Notes: generated by a model from the letters alone, not told the origin. 64,000 nucleotides of DNA from Candidatus Andeanibacterium colombiense (GCA_029202985.1 CP119316.1:3149001-3213000), one strand, 5' to 3'; positions 42,194 through 51,257 are shown, numbered from the stretch's first letter. Translations and numbers: made by a program.

Positions 42194-44278
42194 TCACAGC
42201 CGCGCCGCTTCCGCCGCCGCGTCGCTCGCGCGCAAGGCGCTGACGATGCGCGTGAGGTGCGCGAGGTCCTGCACTTCCAGATCCACCTCATAGGTGTGGA
42301 ACGGATCGTCGTGCTGGGTCATCTCGAGGTTCATCACATTCGCGTGGTTCTTCGCGAAAATGCCCGCGACCTCGGCCAATGTTCCCGGCCGGTTGTAGAG
42401 CACCACCCGCACGCGCCCGGTCGCGCCGTGCGAGCGCTCGCCCCATGAGAGGTCGACCCAGTCGGCATCGATCCCGTTGGCCAGTTCGAGGCAATCGATC
42501 GTGTGCACCTCGACCACCTCGCCCGGGTGGCGCAGGCCGACGATGCGGTCGCCCGGAACCGGGTGGCAGCATTCCGCCAGGGTGAAGCCGACCCCGGGGG
42601 TGAGCCCGCGGATCGAGATCGCGCGTTCGTGCTGGGTCGGCTCGGGCAGGTCGGCGGTGCTGCCCGGAACCAGCGCCTCCATCACATCGCGGTCCTTCAG
42701 CTTGGCCGAGCCGATCGCATACATCAGATCGTCCTCGTCATCGAAGCCGAGCCGCTGCACCGCCGCGCGGACCGCCTTCTTGCCGATCTTGGCCGGAACC
42801 CGGTCGGCGATCGATTCGAACAGTTTCAGCCCGATCGCGGCGATCTCGGCATGTTCCTTCTGGCGCACCGCGCGGCGGATCGCGGCGCGCGCCTTGCCGG
42901 TCACCACGAAGCCGAGCCAGCTCAGTTGCGGTTCCGCATGGCGGCGCTTGATGATTTCGACCACGTCGCCGTTATGGAGTTCGGTGCGCAGCGGCATGTG
43001 CCGCCCGTTGATCTTCGCGCCGACCGCCTGCGCGCCGAGCTGGCTGTGGACCGCGAAGGCGAAATCGACCGGGGTCGCGCCCTTGGGCAGCTGGTGCAGC
43101 GCGCCCTTGGGGGTGAAGGCGAAGATGCGGTCCTGATAGATCGCCATCTTGGTATGCTCGAGCAGTTCCTCGGCATCGTGGCTCGCATCGACGATCTCGA
43201 TAAGATCGCGCAGCCAGCCGACCTGCCCGTCGGGCGTCACATTGCCCTGCTTGTAGGCCCAATGCGCGGCGAGGCCGTATTCGTTGGTGTGGTGCATCTC
43301 GCGGGTGCGCAATTGCACCTCCATCCGCATCGAGTTCTCGTAGATCAGCGCGGTGTGGAGCGAGCGATAGCCGTTCGACTTCGGGGTCGAGATGTAATCC
43401 TTGTAGCGCCCCGGGATGAATTGCCACGTGGTGTGCAGCACGCCGAGCGCGCGGTAGCAATCCTCGGTGTTGTCGCACAGCACCCGGAACGCCATGATGT
43501 CGGTGATCTGTTCGAAGCTGACGTGCCGTTCGGCCATCTTCTTCCAGATCGAATAGGGGTGCTTCTCGCGGCCCCAGACCTCGACCTTCAGCCCGGCCTC
43601 GGCCAGCGCCTGCTTGATCGCCAGCGCGATCGCATCGACCTGCCCGCCTTCCTGGCTGCGGATCTGCGCGAGCCGCCCGGTGATCGTGGCATAGCCTTCG
43701 GGTTCGAGCTGTTCGAAGGCGAGCAGCTGCATCTCGCGCATATATTCGTACATCCCGACGCGCTCGGCGAGGGGGGCGTAGAGATCCATCGTCTCGCGCG
43801 CGATGCGGAGGCGTTTTTCCGGGCTCTTGATGAAATGCAGCGTGCGCATGTTGTGCAGCCGGTCGGCCAGCTTGACCAGCAGCACGCGGATGTCCTCGCT
43901 CATCGCGAGGAAGAACTTGCGCAGATTCTCGGCCGCGCGCTCGTTCTCGGGCATCTGCTCGAGCTTGGAGAGCTTGGTCACCCCGTCGACCAGCTTCGCG
44001 ACGTCGGGCCCGAACTTGGCCTCGATATCCTCGATCGTCGCCAGCGTGTCCTCGACCGTGTCGTGGAGCAGGGCGGTCATCACCGTATCCTGGTCGAGCT
44101 TCAAGTCGGTCATCAGCCCAGCGACTTCGACCGGATGCGAGAAATAAGGGTCCCCGCTGGCGCGCTTCTGGCTGCCGTGCTTCTGCACGGTGTAGACATA
44201 GGCGCGGTTCAGCAGCGCCTCGTCGGCGTCGGGATCGTAGGCCTTGACCCGTTCTACAAGTTCGTATTGGCGCAGCAT
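42194..44278 (-). CDS. rsh: Bifunctional (p)ppGpp synthetase/hydrolase (RelA/SpoT homologue)
   Basis: This 694-residue protein controls the stringent response alarmone. It has an N-terminal HD hydrolase domain (HDTVEDT, His72-Asp73), a synthetase domain (GRYKDYISTPKSNGYRSLHT) and a TGS domain (FAFTPKGALHQLPKGATPVDFAFAVH). The RIS/zinc-finger region with AECCHPVPGDRIVG and a C-terminal ACT domain follow. Hydrolase and synthetase motifs both look intact, as in the single long Rsh of alphaproteobacteria. The start is ATG 44276-44278. Confidence 0.95.
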   Translation of the reverse strand: MLRQYELVERVKAYDPDADEALLNRAYVYTVQKHGSQKRASGDPYFSHPVEVAGLMTDLKLDQDTVMTALLHDTVEDTLATIEDIEAKFGPDVAKLVDGVTKLSKLEQMPENERAAENLRKFFLAMSEDIRVLLVKLADRLHNMRTLHFIKSPEKRLRIARETMDLYAPLAERVGMYEYMREMQLLAFEQLEPEGYATITGRLAQIRSQEGGQVDAIALAIKQALAEAGLKVEVWGREKHPYSIWKKMAERHVSFEQITDIMAFRVLCDNTEDCYRALGVLHTTWQFIPGRYKDYISTPKSNGYRSLHTALIYENSMRMEVQLRTREMHHTNEYGLAAHWAYKQGNVTPDGQVGWLRDLIEIVDASHDAEELLEHTKMAIYQDRIFAFTPKGALHQLPKGATPVDFAFAVHSQLGAQAVGAKINGRHMPLRTELHNGDVVEIIKRRHAEPQLSWLGFVVTGKARAAIRRAVRQKEHAEIAAIGLKLFESIADRVPAKIGKKAVRAAVQRLGFDDEDDLMYAIGSAKLKDRDVMEALVPGSTADLPEPTQHERAISIRGLTPGVGFTLAECCHPVPGDRIVGLRHPGEVVEVHTIDCLELANGIDADWVDLSWGERSHGATGRVRVVLYNRPGTLAEVAGIFAKNHANVMNLEMTQHDDPFHTYEVDLEVQDLAHLTRIVSALRASDAAAEAARL

Positions 44279-44382
44279 GATCTGGAAATGTGAGGTTTCG
44301 GGGAAGATTGAGCAAGGGAGAACTGCCGCTTGGCGTTGCATTTGATGCAAGTTGGCCGAACGCCTGCCGCGACAGTTCTATC

Positions 44383-44757
44383 TCAATCGTCGTAAATGCT
44401 CGGCTTGAACAGGTAATAGCCGAAGATGAGCACCCCGACGTAGGGCGCCAGCAGCACGACCAGCGAGGTCCAGTTGCGGCCGACGTCGTGCAGCCGGCGC
44501 AGGATCGCCGAGCCCACCGGGAGCGCGATCAGAACCCCTAGCAGGACGTCCAGCGCGGGCGTCAGCGCGCTCGGGTGCGGAGGGGCCAGGCGGCCGGCGA
44601 AGGTGCCGAGGATCGAAGCCGCGAAGATCGTCAGCACCAGCTCCATCCGGCTGGCCCGGCCCCTGGTGGTCGGCGCATAGGACAGCACCGCTTCGGCCAG
44701 GCCGCCCCAGCGGTTCGCCCGAACCTGCGCGGGAAAGCGGACCCGGCCCCGGCTCAT
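44383..44757 (-). CDS. DUF805-type membrane protein
   Basis: This 124-residue protein has three to four membrane segments (LVLTIFAASILGTFAG, LDVLLGVLIALPVGSAIL, LVVLLAPYVGVLIFGYYL) and the conserved RRLHDVGRN motif of the DUF805 family. It starts with ATG overlapping the stop of the J-like gene (ATGA) and is the last gene of the Hsp70 operon. Function of the family is unknown. Confidence 0.8.
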   Translation of the reverse strand: MSRGRVRFPAQVRANRWGGLAEAVLSYAPTTRGRASRMELVLTIFAASILGTFAGRLAPPHPSALTPALDVLLGVLIALPVGSAILRRLHDVGRNWTSLVVLLAPYVGVLIFGYYLFKPSIYDD

Positions 44758-45698
44758 TGGCCGGACGCGATGGCGATGCGCGCCAGTACGCTCACCACGA
44801 TCCAGCCGATCGCCAGCCAGCCGAACCAACTCACCCCGTTGGCCGGGACGATCTCCGCGCTCACGCTGCCTTTCGCGGCTTCGGTCCAATGCGCGATCAC
44901 CGCCGGGTCGCATTGCCGCAGCACTTGCGGATTGTTGTAACTGAGGCTGGCGATGAGTTCCGACACCGCCGGCGCCAGCCGGAGCGTATCCGCCAGCACC
45001 GGCTTGACCGGCTCGGCCCGGCTCAGCGCAAGCCATGCCTCGTGCCAGCGATGCAGCGGATCGGAGAGCGCGCCGATGCAGCGCAGGTCGTTCGCGCGCT
45101 GGGCGGCCGAAAGCAGCAATCGATTGGGCTGTGCCCGGTCGAGCTGCCGTTCCCATTCGAAGCGGTCGGCCAGCATCAACATCACCGGATCGGAGCGCGG
45201 AATCGATTGCAGGCCGGTAGTCGCGAGCCATTCCTCGGTCTCGGTCGCGAAATCGAACTGCTCCATCCGCGGATCGGCGAGCAGGCTGGTGACCGCAGCG
45301 ACCAGCGCTGCCGGATCGGCGGGGGCGCCTTCCTGCGGGAAGAGATTGGCGACGATCACGTCGATGAACGGCCGCGCCGGATCGGGTTCGGGCTCGGGTT
45401 GGGGGGCGGGCACCGGAAGGTGCTCGCGTTCCGCTCGGGCGGGAACCTCCGCCTCGTCCGGCCCGGCGCCGGGCATCGCTTCCACTGCTGCGCCGCCGCC
45501 ACCCGCCTGCTGCGCCGCCGCGCGCCGCTGCGCGTCGGCCTGCGCCATCGCCAGCGCCGCGCGCAATTTCGAGAAGACGTCGATCTCGCGGTCGGGATCG
45601 ATCGCCTTCAGCTTCGCCGCATAGGCCCGCTTGACTGCGCGCTCGTCGGCGCAGGGCGCGATGCCGAGCTGCTTCCATGCCTGCGACAGCGACATCAC
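44754..45698 (-). CDS. J-domain-like co-chaperone candidate with C-terminal membrane anchor
   Basis: This 314-residue protein begins with a J-like domain (SLSQAWKQLGIAPCADERAVKRAYAAKLKAIDPDREIDVF). The usual HPD triad is replaced by DPD. DjlB/DjlC-type proteins paired with HscC also have atypical J-domains. A Pro-rich linker (about 65-110), a helical middle and a membrane segment near the C-terminus (VSWFGWLAIGWIVVSVLARIAI) follow. GTG 45698 overlaps the Hsp70 stop (GTGA), with an ATG one codon later. The overlap and family pairing suggest it recruits the Hsp70 partner to the membrane. Confidence 0.75.
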   Translation of the reverse strand: MMSLSQAWKQLGIAPCADERAVKRAYAAKLKAIDPDREIDVFSKLRAALAMAQADAQRRAAAQQAGGGGAAVEAMPGAGPDEAEVPARAEREHLPVPAPQPEPEPDPARPFIDVIVANLFPQEGAPADPAALVAAVTSLLADPRMEQFDFATETEEWLATTGLQSIPRSDPVMLMLADRFEWERQLDRAQPNRLLLSAAQRANDLRCIGALSDPLHRWHEAWLALSRAEPVKPVLADTLRLAPAVSELIASLSYNNPQVLRQCDPAVIAHWTEAAKGSVSAEIVPANGVSWFGWLAIGWIVVSVLARIAIASGQ

Positions 45699-47401
45699 AG
45701 GTATTGCTCGCCTTCGACCTCATCCAGCCGGCGAGTGAGTTCATCGCGCGCGGTGTCGATCTCGCGCGGGTCCTGTCCGGTCAGCGCATTCTCGAAAAAG
45801 CCGATCAACCCGCCGACATAGTCGCGCGTTTCGCCCAGATGGCCCTCATAGCAGCGGTTGGCCCGCGCCAGCGCGGCAGCATTGGCGGCCTGGTCGCGCG
45901 GATGGATCTTGAGCGCGCCCAGCGCGTCGCGCCGTGCGTCGAGATTGGCGGCGAGCGCGGAATCCTCGCGGTCGTAGATCAGCAATTGCCGCGAGACCTC
46001 GGTCCCCGGCACCGTCACGTCGACTTCGAGCAGCCCGCTGGTATCGTAGGTGAAGCGGCAATCGACGCTCACTTCGCCGGCGCCCTTGCGCGGCACCGGG
46101 ATGTCGAGCTGGCCGAGCCAGACATTGTCGCTCACATGGCGCCCTTCGCCCTGGTAGACTTCCAGCCGGAGCGTGTCCTGGTTGTCGGCCATGGTGAAAT
46201 AGCGTTGCACCCGGCTGGCCGGGATCACCGTGTTGCGTTCGATGATCGGCGAGAAGATTCCGCTGCGAATCCCGCCCTGGTTGTCGCGCTCCCCCACGCC
46301 GACCCCAAGGGTGAAGGGGCAGACGTCGGTCAGCCGGACCTCGTCGAGATCGGCGTTGCGCTGCTTGAGCCCCGCCTGGATCGCGGCGCCCAGCGCCACC
46401 GCATGGTCGGGATGGACGGTGGTATCGGGAAAACGCCCGAACATGCGCGTCACCGCCTTGCGCACCACCGGCATCCGCGTGCCGCCCCCGACCAGCACGA
46501 TCTCCGACAATTGGCCGACCTTGGTCGCGCCGTCGCGCAGCGAACGGAGTACGGGCTCGCGCAAGCGCTCGATCAGCGGTTCGGCGCGTTCGGCGAATTT
46601 CTCGGCGGTGATCGCGAACTCGTATTCCTTGCCCTGCCACACGAACCGGCAGGTGGCTTCTTCGGCTTCGCTCAGCGCCCGGCGAGTCCGCTCGGCTGCG
46701 TCGCGCATGATTTCGTGCAGCGCCTCCGCGTCGCGCCCGCCGTCGGGCAGCGACCCGGCCAGCTGCTCGCGTGCGCAGTCAATCAGCACCTGGTTGAAAT
46801 CCTCGCCGCCCAGCCGGTTGTCCCCCGCCGAAGCGCGCACTTCGATGATCCCGTCGAACATCTCGACCAGAGACACGTCGAAGGTTCCGCCGCCGAGATC
46901 GAACACCAGGAACGGTTCTTCCAGCTCGCGCTGGTGAATCCCGAAGGCCAGCGCCGCCGCAGTCGGCTCATTAATCAGCCGTTCGACCTTCAGCCCGGCC
47001 AGCTCGCCGGCGCGACGGGTTGCGCGGCGCTGCTTGTCGTTGAAATAGGCGGGCACGGTGATCACCGCGCCGGTCACCGCTTCGCCCAGATGGGCTTCGG
47101 CATCGCGCTTGAGGCTCGCGAGCACCAGCGCGGAAAGGTCTTCCGGCGTATAGTCCTTGCGTCCGAGTTTCACCTTGCGGGCGGAGCCCATGTAGCGCTT
47201 GAACGCGGTCGCGGTGCGTTCCGGGTGGGTCGGCTGGCGCTCGCGCGCGGGCAGCCCGACTAGCAGCTCGCCATCGTCCCCCAGGCTCACAGCCGACGGG
47301 GTGAGGTAATGCCCGAGGCTGTTTGGGACCAGACGCGGCTCCCCCTTCGACCAATAAGCAACCGCGCTATTGGTAGTACCAAGATCGATCCCGACAATCA
47401 T
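45695..47401 (-). CDS. HscC-like Hsp70 chaperone
   Basis: This 568-residue protein has a complete Hsp70 ATPase domain: GIDLGTTNSAV, VITVPAYFNDKQRRATRRAGELAGL, INEPTAAALAFG, FDLGGGTFDVS and VLVGGGTRMPVV. A substrate-binding domain follows (DVCPFTLGVG, then the beta region). It is shorter than DnaK (about 640) because the C-terminal lid is reduced, as in HscC. The start is ATG 47399-47401. It heads an operon with the J-like and DUF805 genes. Client proteins are unknown. Confidence 0.9.
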   Translation of the reverse strand: MIVGIDLGTTNSAVAYWSKGEPRLVPNSLGHYLTPSAVSLGDDGELLVGLPARERQPTHPERTATAFKRYMGSARKVKLGRKDYTPEDLSALVLASLKRDAEAHLGEAVTGAVITVPAYFNDKQRRATRRAGELAGLKVERLINEPTAAALAFGIHQRELEEPFLVFDLGGGTFDVSLVEMFDGIIEVRASAGDNRLGGEDFNQVLIDCAREQLAGSLPDGGRDAEALHEIMRDAAERTRRALSEAEEATCRFVWQGKEYEFAITAEKFAERAEPLIERLREPVLRSLRDGATKVGQLSEIVLVGGGTRMPVVRKAVTRMFGRFPDTTVHPDHAVALGAAIQAGLKQRNADLDEVRLTDVCPFTLGVGVGERDNQGGIRSGIFSPIIERNTVIPASRVQRYFTMADNQDTLRLEVYQGEGRHVSDNVWLGQLDIPVPRKGAGEVSVDCRFTYDTSGLLEVDVTVPGTEVSRQLLIYDREDSALAANLDARRDALGALKIHPRDQAANAAALARANRCYEGHLGETRDYVGGLIGFFENALTGQDPREIDTARDELTRRLDEVEGEQYL

Positions 47402-47535
47402 AAGCCCCCGCGATTCCCTCTCCAAGGTATAGGGATCGTGCCTTCCATTGCCAGACGGATTCGCTCGCAAGCGGGCGAAACGCGCCCGCTTGCCGATACT
47501 TGCAGGCCCGGCGCCGCCGCTCCAAAAGACCGCGG

Positions 47536-48675
47536 ATGAGCGACGCACCCAAAACCACCATCTTCGAATTCATGTCGGCCCTCGCGCGGGAGACCGGGGC
47601 GATCAATCTTGGCCAGGGGTTCCCCGATCGCGAGCATGCGCCCGAGCTGCTGGCGGCGGCGCAGCGCGCGCTGGTCGGGCATTCGAACCAGTATCCGCCG
47701 ATGCGCGGGCTGGCAGAATTGCGCGGCGCGGTCGCCGCCTATTATGCGCGGGAACAGGGGCTGAAAGTTTCCGCGGACGAGGTCGTGGTGACCTCGGGCG
47801 CGACCGAGGCACTGGCCGCGGCGATCTTCGCCTGCGTCGGCCCGGGCGACGAGGCGATCCTGTTCCAGCCGGCCTATGATGCGTACCGCCCGCTGATCGA
47901 GCGCGCGGGCGGGGTCGCCAAGCCGCTCAACCTGCTGCCGCCGGAGTGGGCGCTGCCGCTCGACGCATTGGAGGCCGCGATCAACCCGCGCACCCGCGCG
48001 GTGCTGCTTAACACGCCCAACAACCCGACCGGCACGCTGGTCACCCGTGCCGAGCTGGAGCGGCTGGGGGCAATCTGCATGGCGCACGATCTGGTGCTGA
48101 TCTGCGACGAGGTCTGGGAGGGGATGGTGTTCGGCGGGGCCGCGCATCTTTCGGCGCTGGCGATCCCGGGCTTGCGCGAGCGCACGATCAAGATCGGCTC
48201 GGCCGGCAAGATCTTCTCGCTTACCGGGTGGAAGATCGGCTGGGCGGTCGCCGCCGGGCCGCTCGCCGATGCGGTCGCCGGGCAGCACCAGTTCCTGACC
48301 TTCACCAGCGCGACCCCGCTGCAATGGGCGGTGGCCGAAGGGCTGGCGCTGCCGGCCGCATGGCACGGGGCGCACCGCGCGCAATACGCGGCGGCGCGGG
48401 CGCGGCTGGTCGATGGGCTCACCGCGGCTGGCTTCGTGCTGCTTCCGGCCGACGGAACCTGGTTCGTGACGATCGACCTTGCCGCCTCGGGGCTGGAGCC
48501 GGACGATGCGGTGGTGGCGGAACGGCTGATCCGCGCGGCGGGGGTCGCGTCGATCCCGGTCTCGGCGTTTTATTCGGAGGCGCCCGAGAAGGGCTATCTG
48601 CGGCTGTGCTTCGCGAAGCAGGATGCGGTGCTGGATGAGGCGGTGGCGCGGCTGGCGGGGTTTCGGCAGGGATAG
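47536..48675 (+). CDS. Class I/II PLP aminotransferase (methionine/kynurenine aminotransferase-like)
   Basis: This 379-residue protein is a fold-type I aminotransferase. INLGQGFPD near the N-terminus, NTPNNPTG, the ICDEVWEG Asp and the PLP-Lys motif SAGKIFSLTGWKIGW (Lys in SAGK) are all present. The closest recognisable group is YbdL/kynurenine aminotransferase, active on methionine and aromatic amino acids. The start is ATG 47536, 134 bases from the divergent Hsp70 gene. A palindromic repeat follows its stop. Confidence 0.88.
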   Translation: MSDAPKTTIFEFMSALARETGAINLGQGFPDREHAPELLAAAQRALVGHSNQYPPMRGLAELRGAVAAYYAREQGLKVSADEVVVTSGATEALAAAIFACVGPGDEAILFQPAYDAYRPLIERAGGVAKPLNLLPPEWALPLDALEAAINPRTRAVLLNTPNNPTGTLVTRAELERLGAICMAHDLVLICDEVWEGMVFGGAAHLSALAIPGLRERTIKIGSAGKIFSLTGWKIGWAVAAGPLADAVAGQHQFLTFTSATPLQWAVAEGLALPAAWHGAHRAQYAAARARLVDGLTAAGFVLLPADGTWFVTIDLAASGLEPDDAVVAERLIRAAGVASIPVSAFYSEAPEKGYLRLCFAKQDAVLDEAVARLAGFRQG

Positions 48676-48709
48676 AACGCACCCTCACAGCCATGCAGCA
48701 AGCAAATCC

Positions 48710-48780
48710 GATCCCGGCGCAGACCGGGGTCTCCTTCTTTCGCGCACAACCGCCTGAGACCCCAGCCTGCGCCGGGGATC
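48710..48780. repeat. Inverted pair of GAGACCCC-type repeats
   Basis: Two arms, 48710-48733 and 48756-48780, are nearly perfect reverse complements (GAGACCCC.G.CTGCGCCGGG(G)ATC) with a 22-base loop. Each arm is also partly palindromic. A related unit occurs at 41684-41707. It lies downstream of the aminotransferase and may end its transcript. Confidence 0.75.
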
Positions 48781-48845
48781 ACCCCAAGTGATGCCCCAAA
48801 AAACGAATCGTTGCGTAAACACAATAATTCCGCATATAAACGCAT

Positions 48846-49106
48846 ATGCCGAAGCACATCTACAACCGCCTGGCCCTGTTCCGCGCCGAAACCGGCATGA
48901 GCCGCAAGGCGCTGGCCGACAAGGTCGGGGTCAATCCGCAGACGATCGGCTTCCTCGAACGCGGCGACTATAATCCCAGCCTCGAACTCGCGCTGAACAT
49001 CGCGCTGGTGTTCAAGGTCCCGGTCGAGCTGCTGTTTTCCTTCAGACCGTTCCCGAGCGTGGCGCAGGCGCTGCTCGGGCAGAATTCCGAACCAGACGGA
49101 GAATGA
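48846..49106 (+). CDS. XRE-family transcriptional regulator (short)
   Basis: This 86-residue protein is almost entirely an HTH_3/Cro-C1 domain: NRLALFRAETGMSRKALADKVGVNPQTIGFLERGDYNPSLELALNIALVF, then KVPVELLF. Such short regulators typically sit upstream of a membrane protein they control. The next gene starts four bases after its stop, so the two form an operon. The upstream 60 bases are A/T-rich and likely contain the promoter. Confidence 0.85.
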   Translation: MPKHIYNRLALFRAETGMSRKALADKVGVNPQTIGFLERGDYNPSLELALNIALVFKVPVELLFSFRPFPSVAQALLGQNSEPDGE

Positions 49107-49109
49107 GCC

Positions 49110-49634
49110 ATGCCCTACAAGGGTGATCCGATCGCCGAAAAGCTCGACAGGATTGCGGAGGCGACCGGCGTGCCGCGCATGTCGCGGCGCTTCGAACAAG
49201 CGATGCCCCTGCGGCTGCGACTGCTGCCGGTGGCCTTGCTGGCGCTGGCCGTGGCCGGCCTGTGGGTGCAGATCGCGCGCTCGCCGATCTACGGCTACAC
49301 CATCGTGATGGCAGCCTGGGCGATGAGCTTCCCGCTCCAGCAGCTGAGCCCGCTGCGCCAGGCACAGCGCGGCAAACTCGACGAGCGCGAGCGGGCGCTG
49401 GTTCGCTCGGGCCATTTCGCCGGGCTGGTCGCGGCGCTGGGCGTCGCGGTGCTCGGCTGCGTGTTCATCGGCATGGGCAGCGCGGCGACGCTGATCCGGA
49501 TCGGCGATTTCTGGGCGCCGCATACCCCGACCGACTGGTTCGCGGGCGCGCTGTTCCTGCTCGCGGTGGAGAGCAACGTTGCGGTGCTGGCGGCCAGTTC
49601 GGCGATGCCGGAGCCTCTCGAGGACGAGGACTAG
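49110..49634 (+). CDS. Membrane protein paired with the XRE regulator
   Basis: This 174-residue protein has about four hydrophobic segments (LLPVALLALAVAGLWV, YTIVMAAWAMSFPL, FAGLVAALGVAVLGCVFIG, WFAGALFLLAVESNVAVLAAS). A charged loop with LDERERALVR lies in the middle. No enzymatic motif is seen. GGAG precedes the ATG. Its stop overlaps the convergent marR-like stop by four bases. Function unknown. Confidence 0.65.
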   Translation: MPYKGDPIAEKLDRIAEATGVPRMSRRFEQAMPLRLRLLPVALLALAVAGLWVQIARSPIYGYTIVMAAWAMSFPLQQLSPLRQAQRGKLDERERALVRSGHFAGLVAALGVAVLGCVFIGMGSAATLIRIGDFWAPHTPTDWFAGALFLLAVESNVAVLAASSAMPEPLEDED

Positions 49635-50107
49635 GGGCGCTCGGGCACATCCCTGAAGCTTGCGGCGAATTTGCCCATCAGCCGCACCAGATCGTCGAAA
49701 TCCCGCTCCTCCCAGTCGGCGAACACCGCGAGGCCGAGCTGTTCGCGCGCGCGGTCGATCCGGTCGGTCATCGCCTTGCCTTCGGGCGCGATCGCGGCTC
49801 GGCGTACGCGGCGGTCGGACGGATCGGCTTCACGCACGACCAGGCCGAGCGTTTCGAGCTTCGCGACCTGGCGGCTGACGGTGGTGTGATCGCGGCCGAT
49901 GCGGTCGGCCAGGTCGACGATCCCGATCGGGCCGAAGCGTTCGATCACCACCACCAGCGGGAACAGCGCCCGGTCGAGCCTGATTCCGGCGGCGCGGATC
50001 AGCGCCTCGTCGCGCTGCGGGCGGCTCATCACCGCGACGATCTCAAGCAGCGCGAGGTGGAAGTCGCGGTACTGTGCCAGTATATGTGTATTATGCACGT
50101 TTTCCAT
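49631..50107 (-). CDS. MarR-family transcriptional regulator
   Basis: This 158-residue protein has the MarR winged-helix layout: FPLVVVIERFGPIGIVDLADRIGRDHTTVSRQVAKLETLGLVVREADPSDRRVRRAAIAPEGK, with the DRR wing motif, between dimerisation helices. The start is ATG 50105-50107 (MENVHNTHILAQ). It diverges from the quinone-oxidoreductase-like gene. A strong inverted repeat surrounds its start (listed separately), indicating that it controls itself and its neighbour. Confidence 0.88.
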   Translation of the reverse strand: MENVHNTHILAQYRDFHLALLEIVAVMSRPQRDEALIRAAGIRLDRALFPLVVVIERFGPIGIVDLADRIGRDHTTVSRQVAKLETLGLVVREADPSDRRVRRAAIAPEGKAMTDRIDRAREQLGLAVFADWEERDFDDLVRLMGKFAASFRDVPERP

Positions 50108-50152
50108 TGACGCGGCCCCGGTTCGGAAATATCCGTGCACAATACACATATA
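50081..50152. promoter_or_regulatory. Inverted-repeat operator of the MarR regulator
   Basis: TATATGTGTATTATGCAC at 50081-50098 and GTGCACAATACACATATA at 50135-50152 are reverse complements with one mismatch over 18 bases, separated by 36 bases. One arm lies inside the first codons of the marR gene and the other between its start and the divergent gene. Both arms are A/T-rich against a high-GC background. MarR proteins usually bind such repeats. Confidence 0.75.
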
Positions 50153-50182
50153 TTCGAGCCTGCAAAGCAAGGGAGTGCCGCG

Positions 50183-51136
50183 ATGAAAGCCGCTGTCGTA
50201 ACCGTCGAGGGGCAGGCGCCTGCCTGGCTGGATTTCGCCGAGCCCGCCGCTGCCGAGGGCGAGCAGTTTATCGAGGTTAGCGCCGCCGCGCTCAGCCCGC
50301 TGACCCGGGCGCGCGCTTCGGGGACGCATTACAGTTCCGCCGGTGCTTATCCGTTCGTTGCCGGGGTCGATGGGGTAGGGCGGCTCGAAGACGGGCGCCG
50401 CGCCTATTTCGTACTGCCGCGCGCGCCGTTCGGGGCGATGGGCGAGCGCTCGGTGGTCGATGCGGCGCGCGTGATCCCGCTGCCCGACGAGCTCGACGAC
50501 GTGACCGCGGCGGCGATCGCCAATCCGGGCATGTCGTCGTGGGCAGCGCTGACCGAGCGCGCGAAGCTGCGGGCGGGCGAGACCGTGCTGATCAACGGCG
50601 CGACCGGTTCGTCCGGCCGGCTGGCGGTGAAGATCGCGCGGCATATGGGCGCGGGCAAGGTGATCGCGACCGGGCGCGACCGCACGGTGCTGGACAGCCT
50701 CGGCGCGGATGTCGCGATCCCGCTCGATGGAGAGGAAAGCGAGTTGGAACGCAGCTTCAAGCCGCATTTCGCGCAGGGGGTGGATGTGGTGCTCGACTAT
50801 CTCTGGGGTCCCAGCGCCCGCGCCGCGCTGATCGCCGGGGCCAGGGCCGGGCGCGACGGCGTGCCGCTGCGCTTCGTCCAGATCGGCTCGATCGGCGGGG
50901 CCGAGATTTCCCTGCCCGGCGCGGTGCTGCGCTCCTCGGCGATCGAGCTGATGGGCAGCGGGATCGGCAGCGTGTCGCTCGACCGATTGGTCGGGGCGAT
51001 TGCGGCACTGTTCGCGGCGGCGACGCCGGCCGGGCTGGCTCTGCCGACCGTGACAATGCCGCTCGAACGGGTCGCGGAGGCCTGGGCACGCGGCGGCCGC
51101 GAGCGGGTGGTGGTGACGATCGGGCGCTCGCGCTGA
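50183..51136 (+). CDS. Quinone-oxidoreductase-like medium-chain dehydrogenase
   Basis: This 317-residue zinc-free MDR protein has FVAGVDGVGRL near the N-terminus, the nucleotide-binding INGATGSSGRLAVKIARHMGAGKVIATGRD (about 133-165) and a C-terminal LERVAEAWARGG. No zinc-ligand cysteines are present. It probably reduces quinones or enones with NAD(P)H. ATG 50183 has AAGGGAG upstream. Divergent from, and presumably repressed by, the adjacent MarR protein until an electrophile or phenolic inducer binds. Confidence 0.85.
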   Translation: MKAAVVTVEGQAPAWLDFAEPAAAEGEQFIEVSAAALSPLTRARASGTHYSSAGAYPFVAGVDGVGRLEDGRRAYFVLPRAPFGAMGERSVVDAARVIPLPDELDDVTAAAIANPGMSSWAALTERAKLRAGETVLINGATGSSGRLAVKIARHMGAGKVIATGRDRTVLDSLGADVAIPLDGEESELERSFKPHFAQGVDVVLDYLWGPSARAALIAGARAGRDGVPLRFVQIGSIGGAEISLPGAVLRSSAIELMGSGIGSVSLDRLVGAIAALFAAATPAGLALPTVTMPLERVAEAWARGGRERVVVTIGRSR

Positions 51137-51257
51137 CCGGCAGCTGAGGTTTTTCGTAGCACTCGCCATTGCCGGGTAAGGAATTTGTCGCAATAGTCGT
51201 TCCGGTACGGGGGCCGCAGTCCGGTTTCGGGCGCGGTAACGCTGGAAGGGTTTTCGC

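Noticed and set aside
42503..44293. A 596-codon plus-strand frame opposite rsh, and similar long frames opposite Hsp70 (45677-47263), the Calx-beta gene (25714-27432) and the hybrid kinase (52685-54454)
   Set aside because: All are mirror frames of clearly recognised proteins, composed mainly of Arg, Gly, Asp and His, without start signals or family motifs.
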